From assembly GCA_027532555.1 (NCBI GenBank), contig JAPZTJ010000035.1:1-48190 (forward strand): DNA of 48,190 nt. The letters run 5' to 3'. This document shows, piece after piece, positions 16,182-24,245 of this stretch. Within the stretch, counting starts at the first letter, position 1. Every line of letters starts with the position of its first letter. A program made the translations under genes and the position numbers. The stretch comes from Aquidulcibacter sp. GTDB lineage: Bacteria; Pseudomonadota; Alphaproteobacteria; Caulobacterales; Aquidulcibacteraceae. The notes under the pieces were generated by a model. That model saw nothing but the letters and a program-made list of their open reading frames with translations, ran no database searches and was not told the DNA's origin.

Positions 16182-16772
16182 CTAAGATCGTGCAAAAGCA
16201 ATCAGGGGCGACAAATCATGCGCATCGGCGGCTCGCAATGCTTCAACATAGGCCCGCCGCGTTGTCGTGGCGTCGACGAGGTTCTGACTGCCCCAAGAGA
16301 AGGGTGGTCTGCCTAACTGCATTGCCAAAAGATCACCCACGAGGCGCGAGAAGCGTCCATTTCCATTGGGGAATGGGTGGATAAAGACAAGGCGATGACT
16401 GAAGCGAATGGCGATCTCATCGGCGGGGAAGGTGCTATTGGCAATCCAGAATTTCGTGTCGTCAATCGCTTGGGCAAGATCAACGCCAATGCGGTAAGCA
16501 TTTACGCCGATGTTGCGCGCGGTAGTGCGATATTGTCCGGCCCATCGCCAAGTTTTGCCAAACATGCGCTTATGAAGTTCACGCAAGAACGCTTCATCCA
16601 GCACGTCGCGCTGTCGTCCGCGCATCCATTTCATCGCGGCGGCAATATTGACCTGTTCGGCTTCATTCAACTCACGGCGTAAGGTGATGTAGGATGGAAT
16701 GAGGGCTTCGCGCTCATCGGCTTCGAGCGGCGTGTTTGCGTCATCATCTTCATCAAAAATTGGATCGCTCAT
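16182..16772 (-). CDS. Fic-domain protein, mobile mystery protein B type
   Basis: A 196-aa Fic/DOC protein. The core motif is HPFPNGNGRFSR with catalytic His132; the acidic residue found in most AMP-transferring Fic proteins (HPFxDGNGR) is replaced by Asn, which is characteristic of mobile mystery protein B. Other Fic segments are visible (FLRELHKRMFGKTWRWAGQYR, and the DATTTRRAYVEAL C-terminal part). It is translationally coupled (ATGA overlap at 16769-16772) to the Xre protein upstream. Fic enzymes transfer AMP, UMP or phosphate to target proteins; together the pair is likely a toxin-antitoxin module common on mobile elements. Confidence 0.85.
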   Translation of the reverse strand: MSDPIFDEDDDANTPLEADEREALIPSYITLRRELNEAEQVNIAAAMKWMRGRQRDVLDEAFLRELHKRMFGKTWRWAGQYRTTARNIGVNAYRIGVDLAQAIDDTKFWIANSTFPADEIAIRFSHRLVFIHPFPNGNGRFSRLVGDLLAMQLGRPPFSWGSQNLVDATTTRRAYVEALRAADAHDLSPLIAFARS

Positions 16773-17233
16773 TCGTCATCCCAGACGCGGCGCAAGGATC
16801 CCGATAGAAGTTCACCGACCAATCGCTCACGCTCGGTGAGCAAATCCTCTTTGGTCAAAGCCTGGTTCTCAAGGCGCATTGTATGATGAAGCCGTTTAAG
16901 CTCTTGATCGGCTTTGCGCATCGCTTGGTCGCGCAAAAGATCGTCCAATGGTTTTGTCGGTACAATCGCATAAACAAAAGTGCAGCCCATTGCTTCGGCT
17001 GTTTCACGCAACGTCTTGATGGTAGTCGCACCCGTGATCTCAGCTTTTTCGATGGTGCTGAGGCGCGATTGAACAACCCCCATGCGTGAGGCAAGCTGTT
17101 GGGCGGTAAGCCCCAACGCTTCGCGGATAGCTTTGACCCAGCCCGTGCGGGGCATAGGCAAAGGCTCGTTACGCAAGCGTGCGAGCCGTTTATCGAGGTT
17201 TTTGCGTGCTAGTAAGGCTTGATCTGGTGGCAT
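16769..17233 (-). CDS. Xre-family regulator, mobile mystery protein A type
   Basis: A 154-aa protein. A helix-turn-helix (VKAIREALGLTAQQLASRMG, SRLSTIEKAEITGATTIKTL) is followed by AMGCTFVYAIVPTKPLDDLL, a signature of mobile mystery protein A, and a helical C-terminus. It probably represses its own operon and restrains the Fic partner. An ATG at 17257 is in frame, but a GGAGGA ribosome-binding site lies between the two ATGs, about 8 nt before the one at 17233, so the shorter start is correct. Three palindromes at 17260-17338 are the likely operators. Confidence 0.85.
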   Translation of the reverse strand: MPPDQALLARKNLDKRLARLRNEPLPMPRTGWVKAIREALGLTAQQLASRMGVVQSRLSTIEKAEITGATTIKTLRETAEAMGCTFVYAIVPTKPLDDLLRDQAMRKADQELKRLHHTMRLENQALTKEDLLTERERLVGELLSGSLRRVWDDE

Positions 17234-17259
17234 AGCTATAGTCCTCCGCGATTTCATAA

Positions 17260-17338
17260 CACATATATGTGATTAGAACAACATATTTAAATCATAAATA
17301 TATGATCAATAAAATAATATTCATCACTTATATATGAT
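17260..17338. promoter_or_regulatory. AT-rich promoter with three evenly spaced palindromes
   Basis: CACATATATGTG (17260-17271), ATCATAAATATATGAT (17291-17306) and ATCACTTATATATGAT (17323-17338) lie 32-33 bp apart centre to centre, about three helical turns, immediately upstream of the Xre/Fic operon. Spacing on one DNA face suggests cooperative binding by the Xre protein. The region is far richer in A+T than its surroundings. Confidence 0.6.
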
Positions 17339-17384
17339 TTTGCAACGCGTTAGAATTTGTTCTCCGTATAGCATGGCTCCCGCC

Positions 17385-17490
17385 TGTTGATTGTCGCTGA
17401 GAAGTGACCCGGTAGGGGCACAGATTTTCACTGAGAATTGACCCATGTTTGAAACACTGCCTAGCTGAGAGTTTGGGATGAGGAGTAATT
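17385..17490 (+). mobile_element. IS21-family terminal remnant, inverted relative to 1-140
   Basis: Begins TGTTGATTGTCGCTGAGAAG and follows the left-edge element through the two GAGAA(G/T)TGACCC subrepeats and the GATGAGGAGT ribosome-binding site, then loses homology just where istA should start. So only about 105 bp of the end remain. The two IS21 ends enclose 141-17384 in opposite orientation. Confidence 0.75.
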
Positions 17491-17523
17491 AACATTCGAT
17501 AAGACTAACATTTGGCGGATTGC

Positions 17524-18140
17524 CTAATTGCTGGGCTGAACACCTAACCCCATCTCCCCCAGCACCCAGTCAGCCGCAGCTTGGGCTTTACTTGCAGCGA
17601 CCAAGAACGACGATGGATTGTCGCCAAGGGCTTTGAGCCATCCATCAATATAGGCGGCATGATCTTCAAGGTGATCGGCGGGAAGGCCAATGTGCGCACC
17701 GATAAAGGCACTAGCAAGTTCTGCAACAAGCTCCTCTAGAGCATAGCCCGCATCGCCAAAGCGGGTCTGACCGAAGTCACGATCGAGACGGCTCTCATGT
17801 CGTGAGGCATGGGCGGTCTCATGGGCAAGCGTTGCCCAGTATTGACTGCCATCGCGAAAGGCCTCGCGAAGGGGCATTTGGATGAAGTCTGCTGCTTTGG
17901 AATAGAACGCTCGATTGCCACCATGGCGAAGGGTAACGGGGATGCGCGCGAAGAGAGAAGCCCAACGGGTCTCATCTTCGCTGATGGTGATTGGCGTGCG
18001 TGGAACAGGCAGTGTTTCAGGAGCCGCATAGAAGGCTTCCGGCAGACCTTCGATTTGCTCGGCATTGAAGACAGTGTAGCCGCGCAAGATGCGCCGGGTC
18101 TCGCCAGCTTCTTCGCGAACATCCTTCGGACCGCGCCGGC
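17524..18140 (-). pseudogene. ardC: ArdC-type antirestriction metallopeptidase, N-terminally truncated (copy 2)
   Basis: The C-terminal two thirds of an ArdC protein. The zincin-like motif HETAHASRHESRLDR with a downstream glutamate (LEELVAELASAF) is intact, as are the YTVFNAEQIEGLP entry segment and the terminal WLKALGDNPSS. The N-terminal single-stranded-DNA-binding domain is absent; homology ends near 18135 inside RGPKDVREEAGETRRILRG, where an oppositely oriented ATPase fragment begins. ArdC protects incoming single-stranded plasmid DNA from restriction. A TTG at 18087 could in principle start a shorter protein, but loss of the domain argues for a fossil. Confidence 0.7.
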
Positions 18141-18811
18141 AATGGTTTGAAGCCTACGGTGCATTAACCGCACAGCACAACATCGCAGATATCGCTGATT
18201 TTGACCGAGGTGACCTGTTACCAAATCTGATTGCTCAATTGGCACTTCGAACCTCGAGGACCCTTAATATAAGCGATCTATCGAAAACACTGCAGCTCGC
18301 TCGCGCAACAATTGATCGTTATATCGCGGCTTTAGAAGCGCTTTACATCGTTGCCTGCGTTCAGCCTTGGTCGCGCAACGAGATTTCGCCACTTGCAAAA
18401 ACCCCCAAAATTCACTTTTTGGACTCCGGCCTTGTTGCCGCTTTATGTCGATATAGCCCGGGGTCCATCGAACAGCGCGCTGTTTTTGGCCGGTTGCTTG
18501 AGACTTTTGTATTCGCAGAATTGTTAAGGCTTGCTTCGTTTCACAGCGACCCGCCAAGCATCTATCACTTGCGCTCGTTGGCTGGCGAAGAAGTCGACTT
18601 CATCCTTGAGACCTGGGACCACAAGATCGTTGCAATCGAAGTCAAAGCCAATGCGACGGTCAATTACGATTGGTTCAAAACCATGCGCACATTGCGTGAC
18701 ACGCTTGGCCCGGCATTCGTGCAGGGGATTGTGTTGTACACCGGCAAGGAGGTGAAGCAATTTGATGACCGAAGGGTCGCGGCACCTGTCTCATGTCTTT
18801 GGGGTGATTGA
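18137..18811 (+). pseudogene. DUF4143 ATPase, C-terminal fragment
   Basis: About 224 residues matching the C-terminal half of AAA+ ATPases with a DUF4143 domain (ISDLSKTLQLARATIDRYIA, a winged-helix-like segment; KIHFLDSGLVAALC; GRLLETFVFAELLR; and GEEVDFILE plus IVAIEVKA, which resemble a PD-(D/E)xK-like nuclease core). The N-terminal Walker A and B half is missing: upstream sequence belongs to ArdC on the other strand. The open frame begins inside ArdC DNA, so any product would be chimeric. Confidence 0.7.
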
Positions 18812-18833
18812 TACTTGAGTGCCCTAAGAAGCC

Positions 18834-19889
18834 TTATGCGCGCGAATACCATGCGCCGCGGCCGGCACCGTTCAGGCGTAAGTGACCCTCTTTTACGAGG
18901 CGTTGTAGGTGCTGCTTAATTGTATTGCGGCTTACCCCTGTCACGCGGGCTGCATCTGCTACGGTCAATCGGCCCTGCTCACGGACAATTTCAAACAGCT
19001 GGGCAGACAGGTCTGACAATGTACCCATCATCAGTTTCTCTCGTTCGACCTTCGTTTTGAGCCTGCTCATTTGCTTTTGAAGCGCCTTTAAAAAGAAAAC
19101 GATCCAAGGCTCCCAGTTTTGCTGCTCAGTTCGAATTGTACCTTGGGTTTGGCGAAGTGCTAGATAGTAAGCTTCCTTGCTTTGCTCAATTACGCTCTCT
19201 AACGAGCTAAAAGGCACGTATGCATATCCGGCACGCAAGAGGAGCAGCGTTGTCAGGGCACGACTTAGGCGGCCATTTCCATCTTGAAATGGATGGATTT
19301 CCAGAAACACGACAACGAAAATCGCTGTGAGAAGCAATGGATGCAGTCTGCGGTCAAGAGTTGCCTTTCTATGCCAATCGACAAGCTCGGCCATGAGCGT
19401 TGGCGTTTCAAATGGCGTGGCTGTTTGGAAAATGATGGCGACTTGACGCCCCTCCCCGTCAAAAGCAGCAACGGAATTGCTGCTCGTTTTCCAGGAGCCG
19501 CGGTGCCTTTCATCTTTGGTGCTATGGCGCAGAAGGTCTCGATGTAATTGGCGTATGTGGTTTTCGGTCAGGTCAATGTCTTCCCATGCTGCGAAGATGG
19601 TTTCCATCACATCTGCGTAACCAGCCACCTCTTGAGCGTCTCGTGTTTCGAAGCTGCCTATTTCAAGGTTAGCTAATAATGTCTCGATTTCAGCATCTGT
19701 CAGCTTGCTACCTTCAATTCGGGTTGACGAGCCAATACTTTCAATTGTTGCCACACGACGCAAGGCCAGCAAGCGTTCAGGGGCCAATGTGCTAAGTGAG
19801 CGCCACGCGCCTTTGAATTCATCAATCTCTGAAATCAGAAGCAGAATTTCAGCGGTGATTTGCAGGTTGGACGTGGTAAACATATCCAA
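18834..19889 (-). CDS. Class II Fic protein with winged-helix C-terminus
   Basis: A 351-aa Fic family protein, apparently complete. It carries the N-terminal inhibitory motif S55-x-x-x-E59-G60 (SSTRIEGS) that places class II Fic proteins in an autoinhibited state, the full catalytic motif HPFQDGNGR with His199, and a C-terminal helix-turn-helix (LTVADAARVTGVSRNTIKQHLQRL). Fic enzymes of this class AMPylate or de-AMPylate proteins; the DNA-binding end suggests it also senses or represses. It stands alone, flanked by debris. Tandem repeats just upstream (19890-19960) may be its operator. Confidence 0.85.
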   Translation of the reverse strand: MDMFTTSNLQITAEILLLISEIDEFKGAWRSLSTLAPERLLALRRVATIESIGSSTRIEGSKLTDAEIETLLANLEIGSFETRDAQEVAGYADVMETIFAAWEDIDLTENHIRQLHRDLLRHSTKDERHRGSWKTSSNSVAAFDGEGRQVAIIFQTATPFETPTLMAELVDWHRKATLDRRLHPLLLTAIFVVVFLEIHPFQDGNGRLSRALTTLLLLRAGYAYVPFSSLESVIEQSKEAYYLALRQTQGTIRTEQQNWEPWIVFFLKALQKQMSRLKTKVEREKLMMGTLSDLSAQLFEIVREQGRLTVADAARVTGVSRNTIKQHLQRLVKEGHLRLNGAGRGAWYSRA

Positions 19890-19960
19890 TCTCCTATCCG
19901 ATTACATCCAATTACGCAATCCAATTTCGCATCCAATTTCGCATCCAATTACATCCATTT
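19890..19960. repeat. Tandem ATCCAATT repeats upstream of the Fic gene
   Basis: The motif ATCCAATT(A/T)CG occurs about four to five times with a 12-14 bp period between 19890 and 19960 (TTGGAT on the coding strand), starting right at the Fic start codon. The array could serve as iterated binding sites for the Fic winged-helix domain or be a variable-length slippage tract that tunes expression. Both are inference. Confidence 0.55.
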
Positions 19961-19994
19961 TGATTGCGCAAAGCTGTCTTCTTGTCTCCCCTTA

Positions 19995-20365
19995 CTAGAT
20001 GTTTGATCCCGGAGTTTGTTGGTGTCCCGGTCCGGGGGTCGCGGTGGCGACGGGGCGTAACAGCATCCGGAACAAGGCGAGGGGCGGAAACCGACCTGGT
20101 GGCACACAAGGGCTTGGCGCGGGCAGGAGCGCAGCGACAACTCGGGCCCTTGAATTCGAAGAATGGTGGGACACGCCGCCGGAGGCAGTTTTCAAGCCAC
20201 GTCAACGCGTCTCCCGAGACGGGCAACAAGGGCCAGACGGGCAAGTCAGACCATTCAAAGGAGATCAAGGACCAGCTTGGCTTAGGCCAATACGACAACT
20301 ATCGTCGCCTCTGGGAGAGGCATGCTGAGATCAAGACCTCAAGACCAATAGCAAGCTTTGCGAGC
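19995..20365. repeat. Dispersed ~370-bp repeat A, copy 2
   Basis: Second copy of the element at 15588-15960, same orientation, again beginning at CTAG then TGTTTGATCCCGGAG. Here it abuts the Fic gene promoter area instead of ArdC, so the CTAG boundary is the same but the flank differs, as expected for a mobile or recombining unit. It lacks an 18-bp insertion present in copy 1. Confidence 0.7.
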
Positions 20366-20510
20366 TGTCCTGCGCATCCAACAGGAGTGCAATCTAGAAG
20401 ACCAAGGCTTAGCGCCCATGCCTGCTAGAAGAACAGCATAGTAAGGCGTTATGGTCAAAGCCAATATCTACTTAGCGCCCATTCGATGGGGCAACGGGAA
20501 GACACCCTGC

Positions 20511-20590
20511 GGCTTACTGCACTGCAGCGGCCCTAACCGCGCTTGATGCTTAATGCTAGGCGGCCTCAGGAAGTATAGGTGTGCTAAGGG
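20511..20590. repeat. Dispersed ~80-bp repeat B, copy 2
   Basis: Matches 1371-1450 in the same orientation, core CTGCAG(T/C)GGCCCTAACCGC. It lies about 150 bp after repeat A copy 2, whereas copy 1 of B has no A nearby. Confidence 0.55.
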
Positions 20591-21340
20591 TCGCAGTCTG
20601 GCAACCAGCGCCGGAGTTACGGACAATAGCTCCGCGAATGGATTGAAGAAACATTTATATCTGATCCGGTTTGTGCTTCAGCGCTTGAATTAGCCTAAAG
20701 CAGACATTCCGCCTTGAGCCGAGGGTTGCCGTTTAGGGCGGGTTGGCTGGCGCTTCCAAAGCAGACAATGATTGTTGCGAATAATGCGTACGCTCCGAGT
20801 TTAATGACTGTGTTTGCTCCACGAGAAGTTCGAGCCAAACCTCCTCGTCCAGCCAAGGAAAATTACGGCAAAAAACTCTAATTCCAAATGGCCCAAATTT
20901 CAGGTTGCAGAGCAAGGAGTGCGCACAAGTAGCTTAAGCCGGCCCAACGATGGGTAGCATAGCAGTTCGGCTCAAGTACCCCCTGCCACTGCCTTGTCGG
21001 AGAACTCTCCCGATATACCGTCGATCATCTGCTAGCGACGGATCGTTTCGAGCGCCAAATTTGTCTTGAATTCCACAATGTAAGCTTCCTCTCCAAGGTC
21101 ATTATGTTGATGCTCTCGTCAGGGCGAACTAAGCTAAGCTGCCTGTCTGGATTTCGGGGACCGCCATAGGTTGGCGGCCCTTGAGTCCACAAAAAGTGCT
21201 GCATAAGACACAGGTAATCCAGCCTCCATCAAAGGTAAGTCGGCTCAGGTAAGCGCTTGTGTAATTGCTGCAACAAGGCAAGACCTGTGTCTTTCAAGGT
21301 GTTGTCGCGGTACGACGATCTTGGTGGACCGAAACATGCG
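20591..21340. other. Gene-poor region with one dispersed repeat
   Basis: No supportable gene. The region holds a copy of repeat C at about 20694-20780 (CCTAAAGCAGACATTCCGC, ending in AAAGCAGACA) and a GC-rich hairpin at 21158-21181 formed by CCGCCA and TGGCGG, about 160 bp past the CocE-like gene's stop, possibly a terminator for that leftward transcript. Confidence 0.4.
20694..20780. repeat. Dispersed intergenic repeat C, copy 1
   Basis: Shares (G/A)AATTA(G/A)CCTAAAGCAGA and CATTCCGC, plus a terminal (G/A)AAGCAG(A/T)CA, with 26770-26860 and more weakly with 37600-37710. The two ends are related (AGCAGACATTCC and AAGCAGACA). Similar AAAGCGGACATTC-type intergenic repeats are familiar in sphingomonad and related genomes; that comparison is from memory. 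Confidence 0.5.
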
Positions 21341-23188
21341 CTAATCGGGCAATACATTATATCGCAAGCGCGCTGGCTGTTCGGTGGTTGACTTAATCTG
21401 GGTTCGCGCCACGCCGTTGGCCGTCTGCAAAGCCGGATCGGCATCAATAAAGGCGCTTGTGTCCCAACGCGGTGCATTTGAGCCTTGCAACACCAAACCG
21501 ATGCGATGGCCGGCAGGAATGCGGTGTGCCAAGTGCCCGATCAAAAACGATACCGCAACTGGCTCGCCGGGAGTTAGCGCACGCGGGTTTTCACGGCCAT
21601 TCTTATAGCGTCCGCGAAATAGATTCTCCAGGAGGAGGCGTAGCGAGCCATCAGGCGCGACTGAGACAACCCGCGCGACGATATCGGTATCGGGCTGTGA
21701 TGGTACCAATACCAAGTCCAATTCCACTGGACCTGCAATTGTTGTATCATTGGGCATTGCTGCCGAAGTGAAGAACTTGCTTTGAGTTCTGTCGGGTGCC
21801 TTCATTTTTGTGCCCGCGGGCAGAATCAGATTGCGGCCACCCTCTGTTACCATCAACCGTTTGGGATCAGTTTCAACACTAGCCAGTGAGAGTTCGCCTT
21901 CTGGCTTAGTCTTGGTAAGTCCACTCGAAGTGTCGAGAAAGAGCTCTTGCTTTTGGGTCTCTGCCGGTGGCCATGCTGCACTTGAGCGCAATTCTTTCGC
22001 TTTACGTGCGTTCTCAACCGTAAAGGACATTGGCGCTGCAAGATAGTCAGGCAAAGGCGCTCCCTTAAGGTGATGATCAAACCAATCAATCATCGGCTTT
22101 ACTGGCCAGTTTTCTGGTTCATCAATATCGTAATGCGTACCATCAAACACTATTAAGCGATGTTGATCGCTGCGGGCAGAAATCTCCTGATGTTGGTTGA
22201 CCGTACAGTCGATGAATACATCCTGCCACAAGCCCACTTGCAAAATCGGTGCGTTGGTATCGGGTGCCGTATCAAAATAGCGTGATAGCTTTGAATAGTT
22301 GGCCTCGGAGATGAAATCGACCCATCCCGGACGCAAGCTTCGCAACGGCTCAATTTGCGCCGGCGCCCTGCTTGCAAAAGCTTGAGCGCGACGACTTGCA
22401 TTTGGGGAAAATAGTGCTGAAACTGACCTCTTGGCGGGGCGCTTTAATTTTTCAAGTTCTACTCCCGAAGCTGATAGCGCTGCACGGGATTCAGCGCCCG
22501 CGCCAAAGGCTTCTTTTGTAAGCCAGGGGACTAAAGTTTCCATCAACAGGCCGCCAGTGCGGCGGACAACACCGTCGGTGAGAAGGCGACCACAAGTGAC
22601 TTGGAAGTACCCTGCGCGTACACCTGGGGCATTTGCCGCCATCATTAGATGGCCAATAAAGCCATCGGCGCTATCACCCGCAACACCGATCGAGCCATTG
22701 CTCCAAGGTTGTTGTGTAATCCAATTAGCCAGAGCAGCCCCATCTTCTCGTTCGGTTCCAAACAAGGAATCAATCCCCCCTGATTTATGGCGACCACGGC
22801 TGTTTTGCAAAACAACTGCATAGCCTCGGTCAATCACACTCGCCCAAGCTTCACGAACTTTGACAGGATCGGATTCGGCAGAGTCATCATCTTCCTCTGG
22901 AACAAGCCCGCCTGGCGGGGGGGTTGGAATCTCATAAGCGGAGCGAATGACGATAGAAGGGAATGGACCCTGGCCTTCGGGAAGATAAACAATGGTAGCC
23001 AGCGACGTACCACCACTCACAGGCACAGCCTCAGTTCGCATCAGATTGCTTGAGGTTGTTTTATTCGCATTGCTTGAGCCAGTGATGGCTGGTGTCGCGA
23101 AGACGCTCAGCCCAAAGCTGAGCATAACACCTAGCATAAGAAATTTACGCGCAGACGGGGATGTTTTGTACGTCTTAACTACTTGCAT
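21341..23188 (-). CDS. CocE/NonD-family hydrolase (Xaa-Pro dipeptidyl-peptidase-like), exported
   Basis: A 615-aa protein with an N-terminal signal (FLMLGVMLSFGLSVFATPA). The alpha/beta hydrolase core has RGYAVVLQNSRGRHKSGG, QPWSNGSIGVAGDSADGF with the nucleophile Ser in GDSADG, GLWQDVF for the acid and FDGTHYD for the histidine. The C-terminal half is the jelly-roll domain of the S15/CocE family (PVELDLVLV and HRIPAGHRIGLVLQGS). These enzymes hydrolyse esters or N-terminal dipeptides. ATG at 23188 follows AAAGG. It lies downstream of mipA-like and the two-component genes and may act on a compound sensed by them. Substrate unknown. Confidence 0.8.
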   Translation of the reverse strand: MQVVKTYKTSPSARKFLMLGVMLSFGLSVFATPAITGSSNANKTTSSNLMRTEAVPVSGGTSLATIVYLPEGQGPFPSIVIRSAYEIPTPPPGGLVPEEDDDSAESDPVKVREAWASVIDRGYAVVLQNSRGRHKSGGIDSLFGTEREDGAALANWITQQPWSNGSIGVAGDSADGFIGHLMMAANAPGVRAGYFQVTCGRLLTDGVVRRTGGLLMETLVPWLTKEAFGAGAESRAALSASGVELEKLKRPAKRSVSALFSPNASRRAQAFASRAPAQIEPLRSLRPGWVDFISEANYSKLSRYFDTAPDTNAPILQVGLWQDVFIDCTVNQHQEISARSDQHRLIVFDGTHYDIDEPENWPVKPMIDWFDHHLKGAPLPDYLAAPMSFTVENARKAKELRSSAAWPPAETQKQELFLDTSSGLTKTKPEGELSLASVETDPKRLMVTEGGRNLILPAGTKMKAPDRTQSKFFTSAAMPNDTTIAGPVELDLVLVPSQPDTDIVARVVSVAPDGSLRLLLENLFRGRYKNGRENPRALTPGEPVAVSFLIGHLAHRIPAGHRIGLVLQGSNAPRWDTSAFIDADPALQTANGVARTQIKSTTEQPARLRYNVLPD

Positions 23189-23338
23189 AGCTTGAGCCTT
23201 TCGATAGGGGTGAAAATTCTGTCAAAATTAGCTTGCCCTCTTCCGACTAGGTCGAAACAGGTGGCTGAGCGGAAGATGCTTCATGAGAGGGTTGGAACTC
23301 GGGACCAGCTATAGCCAAAACCTAAACTGATCTTGGAC

Positions 23339-23371
23339 TATACACATTGAGCGCTGGCTACATTGTGTATA
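23339..23371. promoter_or_regulatory. Inverted repeat between the porin-like gene and the CocE-like gene
   Basis: Perfect 8-bp arms TATACACA (23339-23346) and TGTGTATA (23364-23371) lie four bases past the stop of the MipA/OmpV gene. It may be an attenuating hairpin of the upstream gene or an operator for the CocE-like gene; there is no T-tract to call a strong terminator. Confidence 0.4.
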
Positions 23372-23374
23372 AAC

Positions 23375-24175
23375 TCAAAAGCGGCGGGCGATGCCAATGC
23401 CGAAGGCAGTTCCATTCTGCTTGGCTATGAACGGACTCTTCTTGGAATCACCCAAAAGGTTTTTGCTTTCGGCTTCGGCGCGGACAAACCAGCGATCAGT
23501 CACTTTATAAGTAAGGCCAACACTGAAAGCGGCGGTCTGCATGCCAGCCTTTGGTGTATACGCTTTGTATCCAGACCGTGTGGCTTGCAGCGCATTTACC
23601 CCATAAAAGACTTGATTAAACTTCTTATCAGCCCAACGCGCTCTCGCCTCAATTTCGAGTTCTAGGCGATCGTTCAGTTCAAAGTCTTTGCTAACATCAA
23701 GATCAACAAATGTTCCTTTGTGGGCATTGCCAATATCTCGCCCGACTGTTAGCCCAGCTTCAGCAAACCCAAAATCCAGTTCACCAAACAAGGTCGCTTC
23801 AATTGGGCGATCTATGCTGCCCAGACCCTTAAGCTTTATGTCGTCGCCTTCCTCTCGGCCTTCACCAAGTGAAATAGCTGTGCCAAGAGCAAACTCTAGG
23901 TCGCCATCATATGTAAACAAATCAAGGCCAACCCCACGTTGGCCAGCAAAGAAGCGACCCCATCGCGCATTGACATAAATTTGTGGTTCGACCGCATTTT
24001 TCTTAGACCCAAGAAAAACGGGCTCATATTCAGCGGTGATGCCTGCAATCAGAAATCGCTCCCCATCATCATCATCCTGACCTGACTGCGCATTAGCTGA
24101 TGATACTGTCACGACGGCCGCGGTTACACCTGCCAAAAGCGCAATTGTTGAGAACTTCAATTTGTTGGGCATCAT
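23375..24175 (-). CDS. MipA/OmpV-family outer-membrane protein
   Basis: A 266-aa outer-membrane beta-barrel protein. Signal peptide about residues 1-29 (LLAGVTAAVVTVSSANAQ), an acidic stretch, then the MipA/OmpV pattern of alternating strands (GITAEYEPVFLGSKK, YVNARWGRFFAGQRGVGLDL, VGLTYKVTDRWFVRAEAE) ending in a terminal Phe (GIGIARRF). Members include scaffold and solute porins whose genes often sit beside two-component systems. The ATG at 24175 follows AGGAG; the longer frame start at 24199 is rejected. The kinase/regulator pair directly upstream likely controls it. Confidence 0.8.
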   Translation of the reverse strand: MMPNKLKFSTIALLAGVTAAVVTVSSANAQSGQDDDDGERFLIAGITAEYEPVFLGSKKNAVEPQIYVNARWGRFFAGQRGVGLDLFTYDGDLEFALGTAISLGEGREEGDDIKLKGLGSIDRPIEATLFGELDFGFAEAGLTVGRDIGNAHKGTFVDLDVSKDFELNDRLELEIEARARWADKKFNQVFYGVNALQATRSGYKAYTPKAGMQTAAFSVGLTYKVTDRWFVRAEAESKNLLGDSKKSPFIAKQNGTAFGIGIARRF

Positions 24176-24245
24176 CTTTACTCCTGGTTGATGGAGCACA
24201 TTATGAATTCACTAGCTTGCACTAACCTTGCAGCTGAACGTAAAA

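Noticed and set aside
18089-18136. ATPase reading frame beginning inside ArdC
   Set aside because: The first ~16 codons are antisense ArdC; the DUF4143 homology starts only near 18137, so no true start exists.
19890-19960. CRISPR-like array
   Set aside because: Repeat period is only 12-14 bp with no spacers and no cas genes; it is a short tandem repeat.
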